Below are positions 10,626 to 18,319 of a stretch of 64,000 bases of DNA, one piece after another. How positions within the stretch are numbered: the stretch's first letter is position 1; each line of letters opens with the position of its first letter. The translations under genes were made by a program, and so were the position numbers. Source of the stretch: Azospira sp. I13 (GTDB taxonomy: Bacteria > Pseudomonadota > Gammaproteobacteria > Burkholderiales > Rhodocyclaceae); the NCBI RefSeq assembly GCF_003112695.1, contig NZ_BFBP01000011.1:77401-141400 (forward strand), in the 5' to 3' direction. The notes beneath the pieces are model-generated. The model was given only the letters and a program-made list of their open reading frames with translations. It ran no database searches and was not told the origin of the DNA.

Positions 10626-11183
10626 TTACGGGATGGCCTCGTAGCGGACTTCGACGATCTCGATTTCCCGCATGCCCACCGGGCTCTGGAAACGGACCGA
10701 ATCCCCTTCGCGGGCCTTGATCAGGGCCCGGGCCAGGGGGGAAATCCAGCTGATGTGGCCGCGACCGATATCGGTCTCGTCCACGCCGACAATACGGTAG
10801 GTCTGCTCCTGGCCGGCTTCATCGGCAATGGTGACGGTGGCGCCGAAGAAGACCTGGTCGGTGGCCTCCCGCTGTTCCGGGTCCACCACCAGGGAATTGT
10901 CCAGGCGCTTGGTGAGGAAACGGATGCGCCGGTCGATTTCCCGCAGACGCTTCTTGCCGTAGAGATAGTCGCCGTTTTCCGAGCGGTCGCCGTTGGAGGC
11001 GGCCCAGGCCACCACTTCCACCACCTTCGGCCGTTCCACCTTGAGCAGGCTTTCCAGCTCCGCCTTGAGGCGGGCATGGCCGACCGGCGTCATGTAGTTC
11101 TTGGTGCCGACAGGCAGGCGCTGGGCAGGCTCGAGTTCGTCCTCTTCCGCGTCGTCTGTTTCTTTGGTGAAAGCCTTGCTCAT
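10626..11183 (-). CDS. greB: Transcription elongation factor GreB
   Basis: 185 residues. An N-terminal coiled coil carries the acidic tip segment NGDRSENGDYLYGKKRLREIDRR, the GreB signature, and a C-terminal FKBP-like fold follows (WISPLARALIKAREGDSVRF). It inserts into the RNA polymerase secondary channel and stimulates cleavage of backtracked RNA. An N-terminal extension of about 29 acidic residues (KETDDAEEDELEPAQ) precedes the usual start, as in several betaproteobacterial GreB proteins. The gene lies in its own interval downstream of the hydrogenase operon. Confidence 0.93.
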   Translation of the reverse strand: MSKAFTKETDDAEEDELEPAQRLPVGTKNYMTPVGHARLKAELESLLKVERPKVVEVVAWAASNGDRSENGDYLYGKKRLREIDRRIRFLTKRLDNSLVVDPEQREATDQVFFGATVTIADEAGQEQTYRIVGVDETDIGRGHISWISPLARALIKAREGDSVRFQSPVGMREIEIVEVRYEAIP

Positions 11184-11273
11184 GGAAAGGGGGAATGAAG
11201 CGCCAAAGGAGAGGCCAAAAGGTACGCTGCAACGTGGGCCAAAAATCGCGCTGAAGCATGTGTGAAATATTAC

Positions 11274-11288
11274 GCACTATGATAGTGC
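11274..11288. promoter_or_regulatory. GCACTAT-G-ATAGTGC palindrome upstream of greB
   Basis: A perfect 7-bp inverted repeat with one central base, 91 nt upstream of greB. It resembles NtrC-type sites (TGCAC-N5-GTGCA): on the minus strand it reads TGCACTATCATAGTGC. No sigma-54 promoter with correct GG-N10-GC spacing was found downstream, so the bound protein is unknown. Confidence 0.45.
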
Positions 11289-11375
11289 AAAACCCCTGCT
11301 CCGTCCTGAAGCGTATGGCGCAATTTTTCCCTGCCGCAGCGAAATCTCCCCTGCAAACCCTGGGGGCTGACCCCA

Positions 11376-11954
11376 TCAGAGGCGGCCGAGAAAACCTCGG
11401 AGAAAACCCCGTCGGCGGGCATCGGGAATTTCCGCCTCGGCGGATTCGGCGGATTCGGCCAGCGGGGTCGTAGCATTCGCCGCCGCGGGTGCGGGTGGTG
11501 GCGGGGTAAGCAGGGTTTCCAGGGCCTCCCCGGCCGCCTGGATCGCCTCGGCCTGGGCGGAAAATTGAGGCACCGGGGCCAGCAGCACGCAATACTGGAG
11601 CGGCCCCAGTTGCGGATCGTCCTCACCGATGAATTCCAGCTCCCCGGCCGGCAGGGCCACCCGGCGGCGCAGGCCCTGGCCCAGGTCCTGCCACAAATCG
11701 CCGCCCCCGGGCACCAGATAGACGTGGAGAAACCAGGGCGTCAGCACCACCCCCAACCAGTCGCCGGCCACCCGGTGGAAAGGCAGGGCTGCCACTTCCA
11801 GGGCTTCGTTGAGGAACGGCAGACCGGCCATGGCGGTCTGCCGCACGGTCTGGAAATGGCTGGACAGCCGGGGGGCAGGATCGTCCGCCCAGGGCACGGC
11901 CGGCCGCACCGGCGGCGGTTGCCAGGCAGGAACCCGGGGACGGACGCCACTCAT
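11376..11954 (-). CDS. hybE: [NiFe]-hydrogenase assembly chaperone HybE
   Basis: 192 residues. The core reads LPFLNEALEVAALPF followed by WLGVVLTPWFLHVYLVPGG, the HybE/HupJ signature. The C-terminus ends RRGFLRGFLGRL, also typical. The family helps assemble the hydrogenase and keeps the small subunit from premature Tat export. The low-complexity stretch before the tail (AAGEALETLLTPPPPAPAAANA) is probably a linker. ATG 11954 lies 4 nt past the hypC stop and is the last gene of the operon. Confidence 0.88.
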   Translation of the reverse strand: MSGVRPRVPAWQPPPVRPAVPWADDPAPRLSSHFQTVRQTAMAGLPFLNEALEVAALPFHRVAGDWLGVVLTPWFLHVYLVPGGGDLWQDLGQGLRRRVALPAGELEFIGEDDPQLGPLQYCVLLAPVPQFSAQAEAIQAAGEALETLLTPPPPAPAAANATTPLAESAESAEAEIPDARRRGFLRGFLGRL

Positions 11955-11958
11955 GGCA

Positions 11959-12243
11959 TCAATGCCGGTTGAGGTCGGCGAAATGCCGGGCCGGGTCGTA
12001 ATCCCCGTCCAGGGATTCGGCCAGGGCCGCCAGGGCATCCTCGATCAGGCGGCGCTCGTCTTCCTCCACCACTTCCTTGGCCAGGCCAAGGGAAGCGAGA
12101 ATCCAGGTGCCCACCGGCTGGGGGCCGAGCAGCATCATGTTGACCCGCTCCCGGCGGAAGTGCTCCCCCTCCCCCCGCTCCACCCAGGCGAAATCCCCCT
12201 CGCCTTCCAGTTCGACGATCTGCATGGGAATGGAGAGGCACAT
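11959..12243 (-). CDS. hypC: Hydrogenase maturation chaperone HypC/HybG
   Basis: 94 residues beginning MCLSIPMQIVELEG. Cys2, exposed after removal of the initiator Met, is the residue that carries the Fe(CN)2CO precursor in HypC proteins. The family would hand that cofactor with HypD to the large-subunit precursor. The start codon overlaps the hybD stop by one base (TGATG), showing coupled translation. Position in the operon corresponds to the hybG paralogue of E. coli. HypA, HypB, HypD, HypE and HypF are not in this window. Confidence 0.92.
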   Translation of the reverse strand: MCLSIPMQIVELEGEGDFAWVERGEGEHFRRERVNMMLLGPQPVGTWILASLGLAKEVVEEDERRLIEDALAALAESLDGDYDPARHFADLNRH

Positions 12244-12755
12244 CAGGCATGCTCCCCGGCGACGGGCTCGGCCATCACGCCGGCCTTGGCCAGTTCAGCC
12301 ACCACCAGGGCCAGCATCTCTGGCACCCGAGCTTCGGCTTCCGCCGTAAGCGCCATGCCGGTATCGAGGGAAACGGGCTGAAGGCCGATCAGGGAAACAT
12401 GCTTGGGTGCCTGCTCCGTCAGCTCCAGAGCCGCCAGCAGGTCGGAAAGGCCAATCTGGTGGGGGGAAATCTTGGTGCGGAAAAAGGCCGGCACCTCGTC
12501 CCCCTGCAGCAGCACCACCGAACCGGGAGGCTGGCCGACACGCACGGCGTCGGCAATGATCAGGGCATCCAGCCCCTCCAGGGGCTCCAGCAATTCCATG
12601 CCGGCCGTGCCGCCATCCAGGACCAGCACGTGGTCCGGCAGGCGGTAACGGGACTGCAGGGCTTCGATGACGCGGACACCGATGCCTTCATCGGTGAGAA
12701 GAATGTTGCCGACGCCGAGGACGGCAATACGGGGAGCGTGGAGAGCGGAATTCAT
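12243..12755 (-). CDS. hybD: Hydrogenase large-subunit maturation protease HybD/HyaD
   Basis: 170 residues. The sequence shows VLGVGNILLTDEGIGV with the Ni-binding Glu, the VLDGGTAGMELL segment with the second acidic ligand, and the third ligand His near SPHQIGLSDLL. This endopeptidase removes the C-terminal extension of the large subunit after nickel insertion. It lies downstream of hybC, separated by 133 nt that include a terminator-like hairpin, so the maturation genes may be expressed below the structural genes. Confidence 0.94.
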   Translation of the reverse strand: MNSALHAPRIAVLGVGNILLTDEGIGVRVIEALQSRYRLPDHVLVLDGGTAGMELLEPLEGLDALIIADAVRVGQPPGSVVLLQGDEVPAFFRTKISPHQIGLSDLLAALELTEQAPKHVSLIGLQPVSLDTGMALTAEAEARVPEMLALVVAELAKAGVMAEPVAGEHA

Positions 12756-12827
12756 GGGCTGGACTTTAATCCTTCAAGGGAAATCGTGGTTTGAGGCAGC
12801 GCAAGAAAGGGGCGGGCCGGCCCGGAA

Positions 12828-12859
12828 ATAAAACGGCGGCTCCCCCGGAGCCGCCGTTT
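12828..12859 (-). terminator. Hairpin between hybC and hybD
   Basis: A 13-bp perfect stem AAACGGCGGCTCC / GGAGCCGCCGTTT with a CCC loop, followed on the minus strand by a short TTTTATTT. It may act as a partial terminator or an RNA stabiliser separating the structural from the maturation genes. Confidence 0.7.
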
Positions 12860-12888
12860 CCCCAAACCGGGGCAGCCTCACCACAGGC

Positions 12889-14601
12889 TCAAGCGGCCTT
12901 CACTTTCACCACTTGATCATTTTCCTTGTCCACCACATGCACGGCACAGGCCAGGCAGGGGTCGAAGGAGTGCACGGTACGCAGGACTTCCAGGGGCTTC
13001 TCGGGATCGGCCACCGGGTTGTCCAGCAGGCAGGCCTCGTAGGCGCCGGAAACATCCTTTTCGTTGCGCGGGCCGGCGTTCCAGGTGGTGGGCACCACGC
13101 ACTGGTAGTTCTTGATCTTGCCGTCGTCGATCACCACCCAGTGGGAGAGCACGCCGCGGGGCGCTTCGTGGAAGCCGACGCCGGCGATCTCGCCCTTCGG
13201 GAAGGTGGGCTTGTTGAAGGTCTTGAGGTCGCCCTTGCCCATGTTGGCCAGGAGCAGGTCCCACTGGTGGGCCAGTTCGTCCACCTGGACGCAGGCCACC
13301 ACCGCCCGGGAGGCATGACGGCCGATGGTGGAGTGCATGGCATCCAGGCCGATCTTGGTTTTGGCCAGGGAAGACACCGTATCCAGGGCCAGGGTGGCGT
13401 ACTTCTTGGTGGGCTCGTGGCCGGCGGCCAGCATGGCCAGCATGCGGGCCAGGGGGCCAACCTGGGCAGGCTTGCCGTAGAAAGTGGGGGACTTCAGCCA
13501 GGAATACTTGCCGTCGTCCTGGAAGTCCGTGTAGTTCGGGGTGGTCTCGCCCTTGTAGGGGTGCAGGGTGGCCTTGTCGCCGTCCTTGTAGGAATACCAG
13601 GCGTGCTTCACGGCCTCGGAGACGCCGGCTTCGAAGTACTTGTCACCGAACTGGGTGATGGGCTTGAAGGTGCTGATGTCGGCGTTCTGGATGTAGCCGC
13701 CGGGCAGGGCGAACTGGGTACCCTTGCCGTCCAGGGGCAGGTCGGGCACGGAGAGGTACTCGACGATGCCGCGGCCGATCTTGGTCCATTCGGGGTAATG
13801 GGCGCCGACCACGGCCACGTCGGGCAGATAGACCTGCTTGACGAACTCGTCCAGCTTTTCGATCCATTCCTTCACCGCCAGCAGGCGTTCCACCGTCAGC
13901 ACGGACTGGGAATCCACCGCCAGGGGGTTGGCCACACCGCCCACGGCCACGTTCTGGATGTGAGGAGACTTGGAACCGAGGACGGAAACGATCTTGGAGG
14001 CGTAGCGCTGGATTTCCAGAGCCTGCAGGTAGTGGGCCACGGCGATCAGGTTCACTTCCGGCGGCAGCTTCATGGCCGGGTGGCCCCAGTAGCCGTTGGT
14101 GAAGATGCCCAGCTGGCCGGTCTTGACGAAGCCGGCGAGCTTTTCCTTGATCTTGCGGAACTCGTGCTTGCCGTTGCGGTTCCACGGCGAGAGGCTCTCG
14201 GCCAGGGCGGAAGCCTTGTCCGGATCGGCCTGCAGGGCGGAGACCACATCTACCCAGTCCAGGGCGGAGAGGTGGTAGAAGTGCACGATGGAGTCATGCA
14301 GGTTGTGGGCGGTGATGATCATGTTGCGGATGTACTGGGCATTCACCGGGATTTCCAGCTTCAGCGCATCTTCCACAGCCCGCACGGAGCAGATGGCATG
14401 GACGGTGGTGCACACGCCGCAGATACGCTGGGTGATGGCCCAGGCGTCGCGGGGGTCGCGACCGATGAGAATGTTCTCCACGCCGCGCCACATCTGGCCG
14501 GAGGACCAGGCCTTGGTCACCTTGCCGCCATTCACTTCCACGTCCACCCGCAGGTGGCCTTCAATACGGGTCACCGGGTCAATGGTTACGCGCTTGGTCA
14601 T
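12889..14601 (-). CDS. hybC: [NiFe]-hydrogenase large subunit (Hyb type)
   Basis: 570 residues. The N-terminal MTKRVTIDPVTRIEGHLRVDVEV and the L1 motif RICGVCTTVHAICSV give two nickel-binding cysteines. The C-terminal L2 motif DPCLACAVH gives the other two. After that His lies a 15-residue tail (VVDKENDQVVKVKAA) that HybD is expected to cut off. It oxidises H2 to protons and electrons at the NiFe(CN)2CO centre, on the periplasmic face after co-export with the Tat-signal-bearing small subunit. Spacing to hybB is 21 nt. The operon order (O-A-B-C) points to the group 1c Hyb-type rather than the group 1d cytochrome b type. Confidence 0.97.
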   Translation of the reverse strand: MTKRVTIDPVTRIEGHLRVDVEVNGGKVTKAWSSGQMWRGVENILIGRDPRDAWAITQRICGVCTTVHAICSVRAVEDALKLEIPVNAQYIRNMIITAHNLHDSIVHFYHLSALDWVDVVSALQADPDKASALAESLSPWNRNGKHEFRKIKEKLAGFVKTGQLGIFTNGYWGHPAMKLPPEVNLIAVAHYLQALEIQRYASKIVSVLGSKSPHIQNVAVGGVANPLAVDSQSVLTVERLLAVKEWIEKLDEFVKQVYLPDVAVVGAHYPEWTKIGRGIVEYLSVPDLPLDGKGTQFALPGGYIQNADISTFKPITQFGDKYFEAGVSEAVKHAWYSYKDGDKATLHPYKGETTPNYTDFQDDGKYSWLKSPTFYGKPAQVGPLARMLAMLAAGHEPTKKYATLALDTVSSLAKTKIGLDAMHSTIGRHASRAVVACVQVDELAHQWDLLLANMGKGDLKTFNKPTFPKGEIAGVGFHEAPRGVLSHWVVIDDGKIKNYQCVVPTTWNAGPRNEKDVSGAYEACLLDNPVADPEKPLEVLRTVHSFDPCLACAVHVVDKENDQVVKVKAA

Positions 14602-14622
14602 TTTGGGTTTCTCCTTGAATTC

Positions 14623-15789
14623 TTAGTGAGCGGCTTTTTCCACGGCAGGCTCGGCGGCCAGTACCGGGAAACGGCGGGTGATGACGATGTAGCCGAAGAC
14701 CTCGATGGCGAACATGCCAAAGGTCACCAGCATTTCGGGAACGGAGGGGAAGTAGTGCCAGCCGTCGCCGGTTTCGTAACCCACCAGGTAGGAATTGATG
14801 CGCAGCAGGACGCCGCCCAGCATCAGTAGCACGGCGCCAACAAAGAGGCGGGCCGGGTTGCGGCGAGACTTTTCACCCCCCAGCAGGATCAGGGGCAGGA
14901 TGAAGCAGATCATCTCGAGCCAGAACATGAAGGCCTGCAGGGTTCCCTCGAAGGCCCGGGGCAGTGCCCCCCGCACCACCAGGTCGCCAACGCGCACTGC
15001 CAGGAAGACCGCCAGCATGCCCAGCATCACCTTGGAAAGCGGGGTCAGGATGTGGGTCTCCATCTGCCGGCGGAAGCCGGCGGCGGCCATGCAGGATTCA
15101 AACAGGATCACGGCGTAGCCGATGGTGATGGCAGAGAGCAGGTAGATCAGCGGCAGGGCCATGGATTGCCACAGGGGATGCACCTGGGTGCCCATCACCA
15201 CCAGCAGGGAGCCGAGGGAGGACTGGTGCATCATGGGCAGCACGGTGCCCAGGGCGATGAAGAAGAACATCACCTTGTTGAGCTTCTTGCGCTTGGCATC
15301 CATGCCCCACTTCTCCATGAAGGTGGGGGAAAACTCGATCCACATCACCACGATGTAGAGGGAGATGCACAAAGCCACTTCGAACATCACCGAGTTGGCC
15401 GAGGCGTAGCCCGGCGTGAGGATGTGCCAAAAATTCCACCAGCGGCCCAGGTCGAAGATGACGCCGACGCCGGCCAGGGTGTAGCCAAACAGCGAGGCCA
15501 GCAGCGCCGGGCGCACCAGGGGGTGATATTCGCCACGGTTGAAGATGTAGACCAGCATGGCCACGGAGAAGCCGCCGCAGGCAAAGGCGGAACCGATGAC
15601 CACGTCCCCCACCACCCAGAGGCCCCAGGGGTAGCCGTCGTTGAGGTTAGTGACGGCCCCCAGGCCGAAGACGAAACGGATCAGGATGATGGCCAGAGCC
15701 ACCACGATCAGGGTCGCCGCGCTGAGGGTCACCGGGGTGAGGAGCTTGCCGCCGACGGGGGCGGGTGCAGCATGTTGATGTGCAGACAT
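14623..15789 (-). CDS. hybB: Hydrogenase membrane subunit HybB (NrfD/PsrC family)
   Basis: 388 residues, about nine to ten hydrophobic helices (for example LIVVALAIILIRFVFGLGAV, VVIGSAFACGGFSVAMLVYIF). NDGYPWGLWVVGDVV and PALLASLFGYTLAGVGVIFDLGRWWNFW are typical of the NrfD/HybB family. It anchors the hydrogenase and passes electrons from the HybA clusters to quinone. It carries no haem ligands of the HyaC cytochrome b type that I can recognise. The gene starts 13 nt after hybA ends. Confidence 0.95.
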   Translation of the reverse strand: MSAHQHAAPAPVGGKLLTPVTLSAATLIVVALAIILIRFVFGLGAVTNLNDGYPWGLWVVGDVVIGSAFACGGFSVAMLVYIFNRGEYHPLVRPALLASLFGYTLAGVGVIFDLGRWWNFWHILTPGYASANSVMFEVALCISLYIVVMWIEFSPTFMEKWGMDAKRKKLNKVMFFFIALGTVLPMMHQSSLGSLLVVMGTQVHPLWQSMALPLIYLLSAITIGYAVILFESCMAAAGFRRQMETHILTPLSKVMLGMLAVFLAVRVGDLVVRGALPRAFEGTLQAFMFWLEMICFILPLILLGGEKSRRNPARLFVGAVLLMLGGVLLRINSYLVGYETGDGWHYFPSVPEMLVTFGMFAIEVFGYIVITRRFPVLAAEPAVEKAAH

Positions 15790-15802
15790 TGCGATCTCTC
15801 CC

Positions 15803-16771
15803 TTACAGCTCGTCGTCGTCAGGCTTGACGTTGCGCTTGGCGAAGTAGGTCATGGCGCCAAGTACGGCCAGGGGCATGACCAGGCCGCCATAGAGCGTGT
15901 GTTGCAGGGTTTCCGATTTGGAAGAGGCGGAACGCTCGGGCAGGGGCTTGTGGCCGACCTTCTCGAAGGGCACGGCAGAGAGCTTGATGACCTGGGTGCC
16001 CCCCACTTCCTTCTCGCCATAGAGGTGCTGCACGTAATGGCCCACCACGTTTTCGTAGCTCTGGTCCTTGCCCCCCAGCTGACCGCGCTGAAACACGGTT
16101 TTGCTGCCGGGCTTGAGGGCCAGACGCCGCGCGGCTTCCACCTTGAGGTCGGCAACCTTGCCGTAAAGGGTGGCGCCGGTGGGGCAGACTTCGGCACAGG
16201 CGGCGTACTTGCCTTCCGGCAGGCGGTGGCGGCACAGCTCGCACTTGCCGATCTTGCCGGTAGCGGAGGAGTAGTCGTACTTGGGAATGCCGAAGGGGCA
16301 GGCGGCCACGCAGTAACGGCAGCCGATGCAGGCATCGGCGTTGTAGCCGACGATGCCGGTGACCGGATCCTTGGTCATGGCCGACACCGGGCAGGCCGAA
16401 ACGCAGGAAGGATCGTTGCAATGCAGGCAGGAAGTCTTCATGAAGGCGTAGCCGTTATCCGGATCGTCCTTCGTCTGCATGGTGCCGTTGCGGAACATCT
16501 TGATGACGTTGAAGGTCTTGGCGGTGGTATCCAGCGGGGTATCCCACAGCTGTTCCGGCGTGGAGAATTCCACCGGATTGCCATTCACCTCCTTGCAGGC
16601 GGCGACGCAGGCCTTGCAGCCGACGCACAGGGTGGCGTCGAAGAGCAGGCCCAAGGCGCCTTCGGGCTGGGGCAGATTGTCCCGGGCACAGACCGGCTGA
16701 CTCACCGCGGCCGTAGCCACGGCGGCTCCGCCCGCCAGCGCCCCTTTCAGGAAATTGCGACGGGAGCTCAT
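15803..16771 (-). CDS. hybA: Hydrogenase Fe-S subunit HybA
   Basis: 322 residues from ATG 16771, starting MSSRRNFLKGALAGG, a Tat signal. Four ferredoxin-type cysteine groups follow: CVGCKACVAAC, CLHCNDPSCVSACP, CIGCRYCVAACP and CELCRHRLPEGKYAACAEVCP. Together they bind four 4Fe-4S clusters. A C-terminal membrane helix LYGGLVMPLAVLGAMTYFA is present, as in E. coli HybA. It carries electrons from HybO to HybB. An upstream GTG at 16777 overlaps the hybO stop, but the AAGG ribosome site spaces better to ATG 16771. Confidence 0.95.
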   Translation of the reverse strand: MSSRRNFLKGALAGGAAVATAAVSQPVCARDNLPQPEGALGLLFDATLCVGCKACVAACKEVNGNPVEFSTPEQLWDTPLDTTAKTFNVIKMFRNGTMQTKDDPDNGYAFMKTSCLHCNDPSCVSACPVSAMTKDPVTGIVGYNADACIGCRYCVAACPFGIPKYDYSSATGKIGKCELCRHRLPEGKYAACAEVCPTGATLYGKVADLKVEAARRLALKPGSKTVFQRGQLGGKDQSYENVVGHYVQHLYGEKEVGGTQVIKLSAVPFEKVGHKPLPERSASSKSETLQHTLYGGLVMPLAVLGAMTYFAKRNVKPDDDEL

Positions 16772-16773
16772 GG

Positions 16774-17961
16774 TCACACCTTCTCGGCGGGTTTCTGATC
16801 GGCGGCGGCCTTCTTCTCTGCCTTTTCAGCCTCCTCGGCAGCGTGGGAGAGACCCAGGTTCTTCGCCACCATGGCACCGGCCCCGGCAGCCGCCCCGGCC
16901 ACGGCGGCCAGCACGGCAGCGGCACCGAGGGAGGCGCCCTTGCCCTGCTCTTCCACGATGCGCGGGAAGGAAGCCGGCGGCGCGTAGGTCATGACCTTGG
17001 CGGTCTGGTGAATCGGCTTGGTGAAGCCCACGCCCTCCTCCGTACAGCCGATGCAGGGGTGGCCACAGCCCACGGGCCAGGTACCGGCGCCGGCATCGCC
17101 GAAGAGGATGGTCGGGCAGTTGGCGTAGGTCTCGGGCCCCTTGCAGCCCAGCTTGTAGAGGCAGTAGCCCTTGCGGTGGCCATCGTCGCCGAACTCCATG
17201 GCGAAGCGGCCGGCGTCGAAGTGGGCGCGGCGCTCACAGTTTTCATGCACCAGGCGGGAATAGGCGAACTTCGGCCGGCCTAGTTCATCCACCGGCGGCA
17301 ACTGGCCGAAGGTGAGGAAGTGCACCACGGTGGAAAGGAAGTTGTAGGGGTTGGGCGGGCAGCCGGGAATGGTCACCACCGGCTTGTCGATGATCTTGTT
17401 CACCCCCACGGCCCCGGTGGGGTTGGGGTCGGTGGCGGGCATACCGCCCCAGGAAGCACAGGAGCCGATGGCGATGACGGCCGCTGCATCGACGGCGCAT
17501 TCCTTGACGATCTCGATGGCGGTCTTGCCGCCCACCTTGCAGTAGATACCGCCATCCTTGGTTGGGATGGCCCCTTCCACCACCAGCAGGTACTGGCCCT
17601 TGTTGGCCTTCATGGCGGCCTGCTTGGCGGCCTCGATCTGGTGGCCGGCAGCGGCGAAGAGAGTCTCGTGGTAATCGAGGGAGATGACGTCGAGAATCAG
17701 CTTCTCGATGGTCGGATGCTCGGCCCGCAGCATGGATTCGGTACAGCCCGTGCATTCCTGGAAGTGCAGCCAGATGACGGAGGGGCGTTTCTTTTCCGCC
17801 ACCGCCTCGGCCACCGCGGCTTCGGCCCCGGCCGGCAGGCCCAGGGTGGCGGCCATGGCCGTACAGAACTGCATGAATTCCCGCCGGCCCATTTCCAGGC
17901 GGTTGGCCGCCGCAACGACGTGCTCGTGGTTTTCCAGGGACTGGAGATTGTGCTCTTGCAT
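16774..17961 (-). CDS. hybO: [NiFe]-hydrogenase small subunit HybO
   Basis: 395 residues. A Tat signal has the core GRREFMQFCTAMAATLGL near residue 26. Cluster ligands are seen in ECTGCTES, IGSCASWGG and IPGCPPNP (proximal), GCKGPETYANCP and HPCIGCTEEG (medial/distal). A C-terminal hydrophobic stretch (AAAVLAAVAGAAAGAGAMVA) should anchor it, and a charged K/E/A-rich tail follows. It is exported folded with HybC. ATG 17961 is preferred over an in-frame start 11 codons upstream because GAGG precedes it. It heads the operon. Confidence 0.96.
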   Translation of the reverse strand: MQEHNLQSLENHEHVVAAANRLEMGRREFMQFCTAMAATLGLPAGAEAAVAEAVAEKKRPSVIWLHFQECTGCTESMLRAEHPTIEKLILDVISLDYHETLFAAAGHQIEAAKQAAMKANKGQYLLVVEGAIPTKDGGIYCKVGGKTAIEIVKECAVDAAAVIAIGSCASWGGMPATDPNPTGAVGVNKIIDKPVVTIPGCPPNPYNFLSTVVHFLTFGQLPPVDELGRPKFAYSRLVHENCERRAHFDAGRFAMEFGDDGHRKGYCLYKLGCKGPETYANCPTILFGDAGAGTWPVGCGHPCIGCTEEGVGFTKPIHQTAKVMTYAPPASFPRIVEEQGKGASLGAAAVLAAVAGAAAGAGAMVAKNLGLSHAAEEAEKAEKKAAADQKPAEKV

Positions 17962-18050
17962 GGCCTCACCCTCGGTCTGTTGCCCCGTTCCCACGGGGTT
18001 ATTTGAACGACAGCGCGGGGTTGCCGCGCCCTTATTAAGGGAATACCACT

Positions 18051-18065
18051 ACAAGAACCGTGCCA
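18051..18065 (-). promoter_or_regulatory. Sigma-54-like promoter of the hyb operon
   Basis: On the minus strand TGGCACGGTTCTTGT, against the consensus TGGCACG-N4-TTGC. The -24 element is perfect; the -12 GC is GT. It lies 90 nt upstream of hybO. Hydrogenase structural operons of several proteobacteria are sigma-54 dependent, which supports but does not prove the call. Confidence 0.55.
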
Positions 18066-18089
18066 GCTTCCATTTACCGTTGCAAATCA

Positions 18090-18106
18090 GTGAAATGACA
18101 TTTCAC
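18090..18106. promoter_or_regulatory. 17-bp palindrome upstream of hybO
   Basis: GTGAAATG-A-CATTTCAC is a perfect inverted repeat in an AT-rich 350-bp interval between hybO and the iron-type binding protein gene. A looser related pair, ATTTCACATACCG (18100-18112) and the reverse complement of CGGTGTATGAAAT further right (about 18141-18153), may be further half-sites. It lies about 50 bp upstream of the sigma-54-like start, so an activator site is plausible. Confidence 0.5.
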
Positions 18107-18244
18107 ATACCGCAGTGCACCATGAAAAAGCCGCAAGCACGGTGTATGAAATACGCCAAAAGTGACAACTTTGTTTCCACCTCACTCCAACTCCCCGCAT
18201 TCCTCGGCTATCGCTCCAACGCCCTTCTTCCTTCGCCATAACGC

Positions 18245-18263
18245 AAGAAGCATTCTCATTTAC
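18245..18263. promoter_or_regulatory. Weak Fur-box-like sequence
   Basis: The reverse complement reads AAATGAGAATGCTTCTTG, partly matching the Fur 7-1-7 motif TGATAAT-N-ATTATCA. It lies about 60 bp before the iron-type binding protein gene. The match is incomplete. Confidence 0.35.
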
Positions 18264-18319
18264 ACCGCTTCAACCCGCAGATAGAATCTGACACATTCCT
18301 GACCAACCGGAGTCTTTCC

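Noticed and set aside
11184-11273. Sigma-54 promoter before greB (TTGGCCCACGTTGCAG)
   Set aside because: The spacing between GG and GC is 8, not 10, so sigma-54 would not use it.
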